Assembly (NCBI GenBank): GCA_951804985.1
Contig: OX638130.1
Location: 36,005,394-36,069,393 of the forward strand
Length of the DNA: 64,000 bases
DNA from: Dryomyza anilis
Lineage: Eukaryota > Arthropoda > Insecta > Diptera > Dryomyzidae
Direction: 5' to 3'
Shown: piece after piece, positions 34,895 to 46,804 of the stretch
How positions within the stretch are numbered: the stretch's first letter is position 1
Layout: every line of letters starts with the position of its first letter
Notes under the pieces: model-generated
The model's database searches: none
Told to the model about the DNA's origin: nothing
Seen by the model: the letters and a program-made list of their open reading frames with translations, nothing else
Made by a program: the position numbers and the translations under genes

Positions 34895-37800
34895 GTTATG
34901 TTAGGTTTGTAAGGGGGTGTTGCTGAAATCTAATCAGCAAACACTCACGGGGGCCTAGTGGACCATTGTGTTCCCTTTTTATCTGTGTGGTAACTATATT
35001 TTGTTGACAACGATGGGTTAGTTTCTTCGAAACCAACATGATCTTCTTACGAACCCTAGTAGATTTTCAATTGGAACTTCAACTATTTCTTCCAGTTCCC
35101 CAAAGAACCTGTTCCCCATGTACTGGAGTCGAAGTGTTTGGAGATTTGGACAATCGCATAGTGGATGTACGATTGATTCTACTTCCTCAATATTTTTGCA
35201 GCTCCTGCAGTGGTCGGGCGCGGGGATGCCCAGTCTGTGCGTCATTGTGCCGATTGCACAATGTCCTGTCAGGACGCCGATGAGGATGCGGGTAGCTTCT
35301 TTACTGTTATTTATCAGGCTTTTTGTTCTTTTTTCATTGGTGTGTGGCCAGAGACGACGTGAGATAATGCAGTCGTCTCTGGATGACCAGTTTGCGTTTG
35401 TTTTTTCCGTCGTTTTAAGGCCAATATGCCTTCTTAGGACACCTAATGGAATCCTAGTCGAAGAACATACATCCTCTATACTACGTGCAGAACCCTGTCG
35501 CGCTAGCTCATCGGCTTGTTCGTTCCCTTCTATATTGCTATGTCCGGGAACCCAGCATGTGGTTATCGCATGGGTTCGACTTAGCATGTTAAGTGATCGG
35601 CGTCAATTGAGTACTGTGTTTGATTTTATGACCGCATTGTCTAGTGCTAGGATGGCAGCCTGACTATTTACAAAGTTTGAAATCTCCGATGGATCCATGT
35701 TTTTTGTTTGGATGGTCTGTGCTGCTTTATCTATCGCGAATATTTCTGCTTGAAAGACAGTGCATTCGTTGAGAAGTCTATGTGACTCGTGAGTTTGTAG
35801 TGCGTCGCAGAAAATGCCGGATTCAGTCCCTATTTACATCTTAGACCCGTCAGTAAAGACTTGAAGGTGGCTATTTCTTGTTGGCAGGTTAGCGCTTTAT
35901 TGTTCTCTACTAAGTATTACGATGGAGTAGTTTGAATTTATTTCCATTAGTGGTGTTATATAGTCTTTTAGTGTAGGTGCTGCAGTGCTGTTTCAACGGA
36001 TTTCCCCTTAAGGTAGGCGTGTTGATAGCTGCATAGGTTGTAATCATTTAGTTTTAGTCTAATCTTTTGGTCAATAATTCTCTCCAGCGTTGTTAACATA
36101 AACGATGAGAGTCTTATTGGCCTATAGTCCTTTGCACTCTACTGCTCTTTCCCGCTTTGGGAATGAATACCACTCTGACTTCTTTCCATTTCAGCGGTAT
36201 GTACCCCAGCCTAAGACAACTTTTGAAGATTATCTTTAGCCATGTACCAATTGCTGGAAGAGCATGTATCAATATGGCTGGTATTATATCGTCCGGTCCT
36301 GCGGATTTGCAGGGCTTGAACGATTTAATAGCCCATGTTATCATTCTATCCGTTAACATACTGTCTACATCGGAGCCGATTTCATTGTGATTCGGTGCCA
36401 AGAGTCTATTGTAAATCGGCTCCGAGATATATGTAGGGGTCGTAACGTCAGGGTCTCTACAGCCTGGGAAGTGAACTTCCATTAGGAGCGCGAGAGATTC
36501 TTGACTTGATTCGGTCCAGATATTGTCTGGTCGTCTGATGTAGCTGGGTATTACAGGGTCCTTGGATAGAACTCTACGTAGTCTAGCTGCATCATTGGTC
36601 TTTTCAATTTCTTCACAGAATGTTTTCCATGAGTTGAATTTAGCGTCCCTTATGGATTTTGTATAGGTATTTAGTTCTGATCTATACTTGGTCCAGTCAA
36701 TTTTAAGCTTACTTCTGGCCTTGTTATGTAGTTTTCTAACCTCTGTTCTCTGCTTTTTTAGTTTACTCGTCCACCAAGAATTTTTGGTAGTTTTGTGACG
36801 GTGAGAGATTGGGCAAAACTTTAAGAAGGCTTTATTCATTTTCTTCGTGATCATGTCTACCGCGGAGTCTTTGGTACTGTCAGGAAAAGAAGTTTCGCAT
36901 GTATGCGGCACGTTTTCTGATATCCACTCTGAATATTTTGACCACTTTGTTTTCGCAGGGTTCCTAAAAGGTTTTATCTTACTAGGTTTGAAGTTAATGT
37001 TGAAAAGTATTCTAAAATGGTCCGAAAAGGAGTTTTTAGAAGACACTTTCCAATCTTCGACCTCAATTAGTTCAGTGTTATTGATTAAATCAGGTCAAGG
37101 ATTTCTTCTCTTACTCTATTTTGAAAAGTGGGGTAATCTCCCCTGTTGCACAAGATAAAGTCCGAGGATATAAGAAAATCAAAGATTGACTCACCTCGTT
37201 CGTTGATATCCTTACTACCCCACTGGCTGTGATGTGCGTTGGCGTCACAGCCGATCACCAGTGGCAGGTTCCGTGTGTTCGCATAGTCTGCAAGTTCTCG
37301 GACTGCTCTCGGAGGGGGATCTTCTTCGTCGTATGGCATATAGGCTGAACTCAGAATTATCGTTTTCTCGTTATTTTCAACCTGTATTTCCACCGTGTCA
37401 TCATTACTGTACTTGTGTAGGAAGAAAGCATTTAGAGTTTTTCTAGCTAGAATACAGCATCTTATCTTACCTCCATTTCTAGAGTGAAACAGATTGTATT
37501 GTTTCGATCTTAACCCTTCTACCTGGTTATGTACTATCCAGGGTTCTTGGACTAAGACCAAGTCTACATCGTCTTCAGTTAAAAGGAAGAAGTGGTGGCG
37601 CGAATCTGGAGATCACTTTAAGTTTTGACTCCTTCCAAAGTTCACCTATTTTGGCGATGGAACTGATCAAAAATTCCTGTGATCCCTGTGAGCCGCATGC
37701 TACGACTTTAACCCCTTTGTACCATCCTGCGCCGTCGAAATTGTAATCTCCTAGAATACCGGCTTCGACGCGCACCATCATCTCCTTGAGGACTTCTTTC

Positions 37801-37980
37801 TCTACATGCAGCCATCATTCCCAATAGATCCTGCCATCAGGATCCGATTCGTTAATGATGGCCACTTGTAGATCCGCTCGAGTGGCCTCGAAACTGGTGG
37901 ACTTTTTGGTCCGTTTCGGGGTGTTCTCCTTGCGTTCTTCCTCCGACCTTAGCCTCTTGGCTGACAGCCCCGAGGTTCCG
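34895..37980 (-). pseudogene. RNase H-bearing LINE (LOA/I type), internally deleted
   Basis: In minus-strand order: an ORF1 C-terminal piece (37575-37900, with FDGAGWYKGVKVVACGSQGS, similar to the DUF4780-type region of LINE ORF1 proteins). Endonuclease follows (37085-37561, GCDANAHHSQWGS), then an RT N-terminal region (36114-37046, CKSAGPDDIIPAIL and VFIPKAGK). A short RT remnant at 36000-36110 contains YLKGKSVETAL. The last part is an RNase H domain with a C-terminal zinc knuckle (35018-35587, CWVPGHSNIEGNEQADELA and HCRSC...HPLCDC). The RT palm is deleted, and frameshifts occur near 37060 and 37600. Endonuclease plus RNase H fits LOA/I-type LINEs. ORFs on the plus strand here are shadows. 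Confidence 0.85.
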
Positions 37981-38020
37981 GCCCCAATTTAGAGATTGCT
38001 CCCCAATTTAGAGATTGTCG

Positions 38021-38148
38021 CACCGATTTGGAGGTTACTACAACCTCATGTTCACCGATTAGGAGGTTGTCACAAGCTCATTATCACCGATTTGGAGGTT
38101 GCCACAACCTCATTCTCACCTACTAGGAGGTTGGCACAACGGAATTAA
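38021..38148. repeat. 32-bp tandem array of palindromic units
   Basis: Four units at an exact 32-bp period (starts 38021, 38053, 38085 and 38117) of the type CACCGATTTGGAGGTTGCCA followed by CAACCTCAT. Each contains GAGGTTG...CAACCTC, able to form a 7-bp stem. A fifth unit lies at 34855-34892 on the other side of the LINE, so the LINE probably inserted into the array. Confidence 0.8.
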
Positions 38149-38418
38149 AATGTTGTTGCAACTACTTTATCAGTTGTTGCCGCAACCGTGTTGATTCGGT
38201 AGGGCAATTTAGTTGGTTGCCGCAACAAATCATTTCTCTGTGTGTACCTTTAATGATCTCGGAAAAAATGAAAATTTCATCTCAAGTTTTTTATCTTCGA
38301 AAACCAACGTTGGAATAAGATTCAGTTATTCGGCTTGACATTTTGTAAAAAAAAATTCTCCATATTTATCGAACCTTAAAAACATTGCTTATTGGGTTAT
38401 TACATTAAGAACAGTGAG

Positions 38419-40050
38419 AAACATATATTCAATTGTATCTCATTGTATGTGTATCTCATTGTATATTGCCAATATGTTACCTTGGTACACCAAAAAGTTA
38501 AAGAAATTAAAAAATTTGAGAAATAAATTCTTTAACAAATTCATTGCTACGAATAACATTATTTTTAAAAATAAATACATGCATTACATGAGAGAATTTA
38601 ACTTTCTTAATAAATTTCTATATAAGAAATATCTTTTAAATTTTGAAGATAATATTAAGGGTAATCCAAAATCATTTTGGCATTTTATCCAATCTAAAAA
38701 GTCTTGTTCAAATTTTCATACATCAATGTTTTATAATGATAAAGTTTCAAATTCTGTTTCTGATTCTGTAAATCTTTTTGCTGATTATTTCAAATCTAAC
38801 TTTGAACCTGATTTAGTCTCTGTTGATCCAATTGTAACCAATAATATTGAATCTTCAATTAATTTTGGTTCTTTAATTTTATCTGAAGATGATATTATTT
38901 GTGGTATAAATGACTTAATAAATGGAAATCAGATATTGATGGTTTTTCATCTTATTTATTAAAAAGTTGTGTTTATTCTATTTGTGAACCTCTAATATAT
39001 GTCTTTAATAAATCTTTATGTGAAAGTTGCTTTATTGATAAGTGGAAAATCGCTTATAAAAGGTGGAAATAAAAATGATGTGTTGAATTATAGACCAATT
39101 TCAAAACTATCGAACGTATCGAAGTTATTTGAAACGATTGTTAAGAAAAAAATATTTTTTGAAATTAACAAACATAATTTCTGATAACCAACATGGTTTT
39201 TTCCCTGGTCGTTCTACAGTATCTAATCTAGCTGTGTTCTCTAGCTATTGTTTATCTTCATTTGAAAACCGGTCTCAAGTTGACACAATTTATACAGACT
39301 TTTCAAAAGCATTTGGTAAAGTGCTTCATTCATATTAATTGCTAAACTCGCAAAGATGGGATTTTATTCTGATTTCTTGAATTAGCTTAAATCTTATCTT
39401 AGTAATATATGTTGTTTTGTTGAAATCTATAATATTTTATCTCAGTCATATATAGCTACATCGGGTGTTCCACAAGGTAGCGTACTTGGACCACTTTTGT
39501 TCATTTTGTTCATTAATGATATCGAAAGTTGTTTTGTTTTTTCGAATTTTCTTCTTTATGCTGATGATTAAAATTTTTTTTTTTAAATTTGCAATAGTTT
39601 GGATTCGTCTTTATTGCAATCAGATTCAAACAATGTCTCAAGTTTGTGTCAAACAAATTTTTTGCCATTAAATGTAGATAAATGTTTTCACGTTACCTAT
39701 TCAAAATCTTATGATAATTTCCATACTTTTTATATTGTTACCAATACTGCTTTAAAATCTCAAAATCAAATTTTAGATTTAGGAGTTTTGTTTGAGTCTG
39801 ACTTTTCTTTTACAAGTCATATTAATTACATTATCCCTAAAGCGTATGCACTACTTGGATTTATTCGACGCAATGGTTCTGTTTTTACTAATCCGTATAC
39901 ACGCAAATTACTTTTTATGTCATTTGGAATCCTTATTATTTCGTTCATTCAAATCGTTTGGAATGAATCCAAGAGGTCTTTTTAAAATTTCCTTTGCAAG
40001 GCATGCATTTTGAGGATCCAGTTCCCTCCTATAATGCTCGATTGACGGTA
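38419..40050 (+). pseudogene. Jockey-like LINE, 5' piece: endonuclease-RT linker and RT
   Basis: Plus-strand frames show LPWYTKKLKKLKNLRNK and GNPKSFWHFIQSKKS (linker), NYRPISKLSNVSKLFE, DNQHGFFPGRST, and DFSKAFGKVLH. GVPQGSVLGPLLFILFINDI leads to the catalytic YADD box near 39558, and the thumb (NPYTRKLLF) runs to about 40050. Stops and shifts occur at least six times. The conserved PSYNARL block ends exactly where the DNA unit begins. The next block of the same protein (INLKSLHNRRIALS) resumes at 55390, so the two pieces are one LINE copy. Confidence 0.9.
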
Positions 40051-40238
40051 TTTTTAATACGCGAAATTTAATGACGGATAAAATAGTATTTAGATACAAT
40101 TTAAACCAATGGCGAAAGCAAAAAAACGTGAGTATTAAATAAATTAAATGTTTATTCTAGTGTTGTACTTATAAAGTCTTCTAAAGTGTGATTTGCTGCC
40201 ACACTCCAGTCAGTGTTCGAGCTCCGCCAAATCCAATG

Positions 40239-40247
40239 TATATAAAG
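40239..40247 (+). promoter_or_regulatory. Possible TATA box of the DNA unit
   Basis: TATATAAAG lies about 75-100 bp upstream of the first recognisable coding sequence. An alternative upstream start exists: ATGGCGAAAGC near 40104, followed at once by a donor-like GTGAGT. Weak evidence in AT-rich DNA. Confidence 0.25.
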
Positions 40248-40320
40248 CACGCGAATTGCAACTGGAACAACCACGCATTAATGAAATTTTAATATATCAA
40301 ATATATTAAAAGGAACGATC

Positions 40321-41150
40321 TGTGGATCCGATATATTACAAAGATATCAGGATAATCCGATTTTATACAATGCAGACCAGACATTGATTGTACGAATTAT
40401 TGTGGAACATTTTCAGGTTAACAACATAAAAATGAACCCAACAATGATGATAAAAGTGGCAGCGAAAATAAAGGAAATTTTCCCAAATGAAAATGAATGT
40501 ACATATTACATTCCCAGATGTAATGGAAACAACCTTCTGGCAAACTTTTCGATCGCTATTTTAATGTTGGTTACAAGCGTAGAAAACTCTCCGATTCATC
40601 TTCTTCCAAGCAAATAGATAATCTCGATCTTAATTCTAATTTGGACACAGGTGGATGTTCTTATATGGGAGAATTTGTAAAGAAAAAACAATTTCTTCGC
40701 TTTAATTCACCAGGAGATATAAACGAAATTTGGGAGGAAACATCTTATTATCGTATGAAAGACGACAAACACCCTCTTACTACCTATTTGTTGGATTGGC
40801 CTAGATACAAAGATGCAAAAGGAGATGAATTAATAAATATAGATTTTGAAACAATACATCCTGGTAAACAAAATAAACTTTTTGAAAAAATTGAAGAGTT
40901 CCAGAAAAAATTTAACAAAATGTTTCTGCCTGGTTCAATTAAAGAAAACCTGTTTTGGAGTCGTACAAATATATATGCTGTCAGATAATATTTCTACAGG
41001 TAAAAATTGCGATTTAATCATTTTATAATTTTAGATTCAAGGTACTATCACTTCTTTACATTACTGCACACAGTTATATTGCCTCCGAGAATCAATAAGA
41101 ATATGAAACCGTCTATTACTGATGCACAGAAAGATATGATGTCCACTTGG
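40321..41150 (+). pseudogene. SAMD3-like protein region of the DNA unit
   Basis: Recognised from memory of the multicopy 'SAM domain-containing protein 3-like' family. The first block has TLIVRIIVEHFQVN...PNENECTYYIP. After a frameshift near 40520 comes GKLFDRYFNVGYKRRKLSD. The conserved DDKHPLTTYLLDWPRYKDAKG and GDELINIDFETI follow (to 40988). A short intron-like gap (GTAAAAATT to TTTTATAATTTTAG, 40999-41034) leads to HTVILPPRINK. In this family the block continues in the next ORF (VSFNNFKQAEDELKRMA and IFVVGESVKSLKEFYVYID, 41147-41460). The N-terminal SAM domain itself is not visible. At least two frameshifts disable it. Function in the family is unknown. Confidence 0.6.
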
Positions 41151-42765
41151 TGAGTTTCAATAATTTCAAGCAAGCTGAGGATGAGCTTAAACGAATGGCG
41201 ATCGAAGAACATTTAAAACTACAGCCGAAAATTTTTGTTGTTGGGGAGTCAGTAAAAAGTCTTAAGGAGTTTTATGTTTACATAGATAGTGTTCGATACA
41301 AAGTTCCTAATTTTTTGAGAGCTATAGATTTAGTCATTAAAATTTGTTTTGTTTTAACCTTGGAGTACTCGCAAAAGAGCAAATATGTGTGGACCTTCAT
41401 TCAAGAATATATTTACGAAATTTGTTCCGACGAACATATTTCCAAAATAAAAAATATTATCTCAAAACTAGAGATATCAACCGATAAATATAACATTTCA
41501 AACACACATATTTGCTCCATATGTAATAACTCCTATAGCTTTTCCAAAATATTACTACAACACCTCAAGTCTGACCATAAAACTCCTGTACACTACCAAT
41601 ATTTATGCAAGTATAAATTATGTAATAAGTATTTCCAAAATCTCTATAAATTTAAATCGCATATTACAAAACATGATATCGGTGAAAATGATCCGGATGT
41701 TAACAGAAGCTCATGCTCTAAAGAAACCTTTAATAATATAATATCTGAGACGTTTACATATTGTGAAGAATCTGAAAGTTTCACAAATATAGAATCCGAC
41801 AATAATTTAATTACAAATTTTAATATACATGGTATTAAAAATTTAATTTCAAATTCAGTCATTACTTTTGCACTTAAATTACATGCTAAATCTAACATAA
41901 CTAGAAATATTATTCCAGAAATTCAAAACTGTATTGCCGAAGACATTTTAGTTTCATTCAGTAATACATTAATTCAGTTTTCAAAATTTATTCAACCCGA
42001 TTTGCGACAAACTTTTGAAGATATTTTATTGTATATTAAAAAATCCTTTTACAGATGTAGCGTCAGAATACAAATTTTTCCGAAAAATTGAAGAACATGA
42101 GATGTTTAAGACATCAAAATTGTTCACAATAAGCAGGCAATTAGATGAAGTTTTTTTCCGTGGAAATCCTATGTTAAAAGAACATATTATTGATGGTTGT
42201 TTATGAGATATTAAATTTCAATTAAAAAAATATTTCGAATCCCCAAATATACTTAAAAATACATTTATGAATATTACAAATATAAAATCACAACAACGAC
42301 TAAATCATTTTATAATGGGAAATATGTGGAGAACCACATCTGAGTTATTTGGGGATAAAATAGTATTTCCATTATTCATATATTTTGATTCCTTTCAAAT
42401 TAACGATGCAAATGGTCCTCATAATTATTCAGTTTGCGGAATTTATTACACAATTTCTGTAATACCACAACAACATAGTTCACAATAAAATAATATTTTT
42501 GTTGCTGGATTTATCAAAACAAAAGATATGAGCCATTTTGGAAACAATGCAACTTTATTCAAACTTGTACAGACTCTTGAAGATCTCTTTATCAATTGAA
42601 ATTAATGTGGATGGTAATGTTACCAAAACTAATTTTTGTCTTGGGCAAATTCTAGGCGATAATTTAGGGTTAAATGAAGTTTTGGGATGATTTGTATGAA
42701 GTTAGTGGGAGTATTCGAAATGTATCTATTTATGAAAATGAAGCAAATTGTGAAATCAGTCAACC
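41147..42765 (+). pseudogene. SAMD3-like C-terminus fused to C2H2 fingers and large conserved protein (5' part)
   Basis: The ORF 41147-42091 starts in the SAMD3-like C-terminal region. It continues without a stop into two C2H2 fingers: CSIC-x12-H-x4-H near 41510, and C-x4-C-x12-H-x3-H near 41600-41675. A helical region follows. After a frameshift near 42050 the protein continues (DVASEYKFFRKIEEHEMF; stop near 42204; FPLFIYFDSFQINDANGP at 42370-42420; ILGDNLGLNEVLG near 42650-42690). The blocks match in order a family of large zinc-finger-headed proteins, abundant as uncharacterised multicopy genes in fish, whose conserved parts read (I/L)QLYFDDFE...NPLG and VTGDNLGLH. The coding sequence is cut at 42765 by the retroelement and resumes at 54437 in frame. 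Confidence 0.65.
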
Positions 42766-43327
42766 TGTTGTAAGTTAAAAGGTCCTTCTACTAGGACTTT
42801 AACTTGATCCTATTTATACTTACTGAGTCCTTTTTACTTTCTTTATATTATTTAAAACAATCGGGTCTTTTTTATTTTAAGACACTTTATTTCGCTTTAA
42901 AAGTTGGTTACACTTATACTTAAGACTTATTTGTAGACAGTTCAGCTTATCGAAAACAATTGAATCTTAGTCTATACTTAACTTCTACTTAACACCTCGT
43001 ATTCTTATAATTTCACAATAAATTGAGTAATTTCATCATGCTAAAATAACTTAGTCAGCGTATTTATAATTTCGCAATAAATTGAGTACTTTCATCATTC
43101 TAAAATAACTAAGTCAGCATTTATTTGTGTGATCTGAGTGACCTATTTAACGTGGGCGTGTATACCTATGCTATGTTAAGCGGTGTGCGCCAAGACAATT
43201 AAATGCTGTTTGTGTTTAACATGCATAATGCTTAACCCTAAAAGTATGCCATAAAGAAAAATATACTGGTTATGTTATATTGTGGATCATAAGCACGCTG
43301 TAAGTTCCACGATTATTATACACAACA
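42766..43327 (-). repeat. 3' LTR of errantivirus-type element 1 (562 bp)
   Basis: Begins TGTTG and ends CAACA. The host unit is duplicated as AACC at 42762-42765 and 54433-54436. On the minus strand the LTR starts at 43327 beside the polypurine tract. It contains a 59-bp direct repeat (about 43012-43130; TAAAATAACT(T/A)AGTCAGC twice), possibly U3 control sequence. It differs from the 5' LTR by about a dozen substitutions and one 4-bp indel, and lacks a 46-bp end segment present there. Confidence 0.9.
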
Positions 43328-43340
43328 TACCTCCCCCCTT
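43328..43340 (-). other. Polypurine tract of element 1
   Basis: On the minus strand the sequence reads AAGGGGGGAGGTA directly before the 3' LTR, the expected site for plus-strand DNA priming. Confidence 0.85.
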
Positions 43341-43544
43341 ATTGAAAGAAAAAAAAAATATTATTATTAAGAAGAATAATAGTTTTTTTTTTCTTTTGTA
43401 TTATTTTAATTATTTCTGAAGAGAAAATTATTATTAAAAAGAATAGTAGTTTTTTCTTTTTACATTGTTTTATGTGGTATAAATTACGTTAAGTTCTATT
43501 AGTTATGAAGTTATGATCTTTACTTATATAATATTTAATGGATA

Positions 43545-45646
43545 TTAGTAAATTAAGGGTTGTAATTTCCAGTTATATATAATAAAAACCTTGTCCGATG
43601 TTTTCGTTGCTGACTGCTGCTGTTCTGCGGTAGTTCGATGCGTTGTTGTTGTTGTTTCTGACGTATTGGCTTCTATTTCATGTGACTTCGTTCGTTGACT
43701 TGCTATTGGTGTTGGGGTGTTTGGTTTCTGCGTTGTTGATTTCCGCAATGACCCGATTTTTTCGAGTGCCGATTTCTTGTTGGGAAATGTATTTGACACC
43801 ATTTCAAGGTTTTCCTTAGCCGCTTCTACATCTATTGTTGCTATTGGTGATTTTTTTGTATTAAATTCATCGGCTTTTATTGTTGCTTTATTTTTAATTG
43901 TCGAGTAGTAATGTATGTATAATACATATGCTGCTATTATTATTATTAATATCAGCATTAATATGCCGTAAGACATACCAGTTTTCGTTATTTCATTTTG
44001 ACGATTAAGTTATTCTTTGCGTTCCTGGTTATCAGTTAATTGTAGTAATATTTCGTCGAAATCACGATGCCCATATCTTAATGTGATCTTATTTTGCTGT
44101 GATCTGACACCAAGATCGGTAACGATGTTTGTGATATATTTGAATATGGTAATGATGACCAATTGCCTTGTAAATTTTCTATCATAACCGTATGTTCTTC
44201 CTTCTTGTATGTTATATTCCTAATGCTTTGATGTGTAAACTCGTATGGCAGTATCATTTCTTTGTTGTGTATGTTGCAAGCTTCATTTATGGACATCCAA
44301 CCCTGGCCGGATAGTGCCAATGTGGCTATATTTGACCCACAAACTGCTTCGAAAAAGGCTGGTGTATTGAATTTATACAACCATGTGTTTGGTGTCAATA
44401 GTTTAACTACTAGGCCAGAACTCCTTTTGATTGCAACATATTCACAGGTATCTTTAATATCTGTTCTGTGTTGAATCAGCGCGACTTCACATAGTGTGTT
44501 GCTAGTTGTTAGCATGGTTCCTGGACGTTTGCATAGTGTAATTTCTTTGTTCATATGTTGGCTAACCAAAATGCATTTGCTGTGATCTTCATTAGTTAGA
44601 CCTATGTATTTGCTCCGGTCTTCTGCTTCTGATATGTAGTCATATGTTGTTTTAACCAATGCATCCCATTTTTCATTAATATTTGTGGGTATTGGGTAAA
44701 TTCTATATACTGTGAACAACAAATCATCAGGTAGTGGTGTCTTGATGACTATTATTAGACCGTCTGTGTCTGGGAAAACTCGTACTGTTGATGCACGGTG
44801 CATTTCGAATGATTTTTTTATGAACCACTTCGCCTTTCCTCTTAACGTGAGGCTAGTCAGCATTTCATCTAACTCGCTATGGTCTATAATTGTCGGGTGT
44901 AATCGTCTCTTGTATAGATCATCTATGATTGCCATTTCCATCTGCTGTTGTCCTTGAATTTCGATTAGGTTTGCATTAATTGTAGATTGAATTTCCAAGG
45001 TATCCATCATGAATAGTAAATGACTAACTTGTTGGCTTATTTTTTCATTTATGTATTTTTATGTTCTTATTGTTATGTTTAACACATATTGCAGATATTC
45101 GACTTCCTTCAAGGAATTCAGTAAGGGTTCTGCTATCTTGTTATAATTCGATGAAATCACCGTAATTTGTCTTTTCATTATTTCGTATGTTTTATGTTCA
45201 TTTTCATCAATATTATTCAGGTGTTTATAGATAGTTTCTCTTTCATTATTGTCCATCAGTCCAAAAGCCCAGTTGAGTCCTTCTCCAATGAAATTGAGTG
45301 ATCTCTTTTGTCGGTTACTCTTTATTGTGCGCTTAATTATTTCTTCATTTTTCTGTAGTGTGGCTATTATTGCCGTGGTACATGATCTTTTTATGCTGGG
45401 TCTGTTTACATTGGTGCTCATTTGTTCGCACATTGTGTTTGCCGTGATTATGTATTTGTTTGTCAGCTCCAGGAAATCGTTCAGTTATAGCGGTTTAAAC
45501 TTGGTTACTATCGTCCATTCATCATTGTAGAACAAAGCATCAGTTGTCTTCTCAAAGAATAATCTTGTATCATTAATTGATGTCTGTGTGATGTTGACTG
45601 CTTCATTGGCTGCCAGCATCAGGACCAGTGTGACAATTCTAATCAT
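43545..45646 (-). pseudogene. Errantivirus-type env, related to baculovirus F proteins
   Basis: ATG at 45646 starts a hydrophobic signal peptide (VTLVLMLAA). A YNDEWT motif follows, then a basic furin-type site RQKR near 45300 leading into a glycine/phenylalanine-rich putative fusion peptide. Helical and ectodomain regions (44078-45010) follow, then a transmembrane helix (LMLILIIIIAAYVLYIHYY, 43900-43965) and a threonine/serine-rich tail. In the family this is the envelope glycoprotein that mediates spread between cells. This copy has in-frame stops near 45486 and at 45059 and a frameshift near 44050, so no full product is possible. A second, worse copy is at 22768-23640. Confidence 0.85.
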
Positions 45647-45669
45647 TATATTGGATTCGCTCTTTATTG

Positions 45670-45697
45670 CCTATCGTAAAGAGAAAGAGAAGAAATT
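45670..45697 (-). promoter_or_regulatory. Candidate splice acceptor for env mRNA
   Basis: On the minus strand a long pyrimidine tract (TTCTTCTCTTTCTCTTTAC) runs into GATAG|G about 25 nt before the env ATG. Errantivirus env is known to be made from a spliced subgenomic RNA. Use of this site is inference. Confidence 0.5.
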
Positions 45698-46804
45698 CCA
45701 TTTTTCTTTACATGTTTAATGGAATCCTTGATCATATCATATAGTTTTCTTATAAATATTTCCTATTTTACCTTAATACATCCTGTTAAGGCTATGGCCA
45801 TAATTATACCTTAATTAGTTATAATAGTGAATTTACATATGTGTCAACATGTACTATATGATTTTGTTTAGAAACATATATGTTTGGATATGTTTCTGGA
45901 TTTTTCAATACAAATTATTTTATTTAGAGTCCCAGTAGTACATGGTTAAATGCTAGTCATGTTCAACAACACTTAGCTATTTACTCATGCACCAACAAAT
46001 ATTTTTTTTTTAAATATTAAGAAATATGCGCGCGCGACTTCTTAGCATTACATAAATGTATTTGCTATATTAAGTTGTTAAATATTTAATTTTGTACATC
46101 TCAATTGTACTTATTTTTTTTCATTACCGTGTAATGATGAATTTAAAACGTTTGTTAGTTTGCTATATTAATGCATATCTGCATTAATATATTTAGTTTC
46201 ATGAATGAAAATTGTGTTAATGATAAAAAATATTAGGCAGTTTTGTCGCTGCACTACCGTATCTCGTTTCAGTTCCAGTACGTTAGTGGCTTCTGCCTGT
46301 AAAGTGCTGAAGTGCATTTAATCGTTTAGCATATGAATATATTCAAGCCTTCTATATTAATATGAGCTGGGAGTATTGCGCTCTTTGCGCAATGAACTTG
46401 TTTGTTTAAAATGCCATTGAGGTAGGTACTGACCTATCACAATTTTAATGACAACGTAATTTTTATACCTTGCAAATTCGTACCTCAAATAATAATTTGA
46501 TTTTGTTATTTGTTTATATTCAATGCTAGTCATCTTCAATTAATACATAGCTATTTTCTCTGCGATTTGTATTTTGGCAATATTACATGACATTTTTTGG
46601 ATTTTATAAATTATTTAAAATTAATTTATTTAATATCTACATTTAAAAAAATATATAGTTTTTCTCTATTCTTTATTTATTTTGTAGTTTCAATTTAATT
46701 TCAATATGTAATACTTAGCTATTCTGTTCTGCACTAACTATTTGACTTTATTTCAATGATGTTAAAAATTATTGGTTCTTGTTGCAGACAGTGTTTATTT
46801 CATT
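45698..46804 (-). other. 1.1-kb non-coding spacer between integrase and env
   Basis: No ORF of note. A motif close to TGCTAGTCAT...TTAGCTATTT occurs near 45953 and 46525, with a partial copy near 46710. A 20-bp palindrome TTAATGCATATCTGCATTAA lies near 46167. No transposon ends or target duplication were found. Related motifs flank the integrase relict of element 2 (26150-26883), so the spacer may be native to this family. In better known relatives env directly follows or overlaps pol. Confidence 0.5.

Larger units (their letters stand above)
34163..38244. mobile_element. 4.1-kb TA-target element with CACACAGA ends, carrying a LINE
   Basis: The left end CACACAGAAAAATC is matched by the complement of the right end CACACAGAGAAATG, with TA on both sides (34161-34162 and 38245-38246). 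GAGGTT / AACCTC phrases recur near both ends. Inside the right end is a 32-bp tandem array of palindromic units. A LINE occupies about 3.1 kb of the interior, so the original element was about 1 kb. No transposase of its own is visible. Confidence 0.7.

Noticed and set aside
35118..35663. 181-codon plus-strand ORF
   Set aside because: Antisense to the RNase H domain of the LINE at 34895-37980, which has clear motifs on the minus strand.
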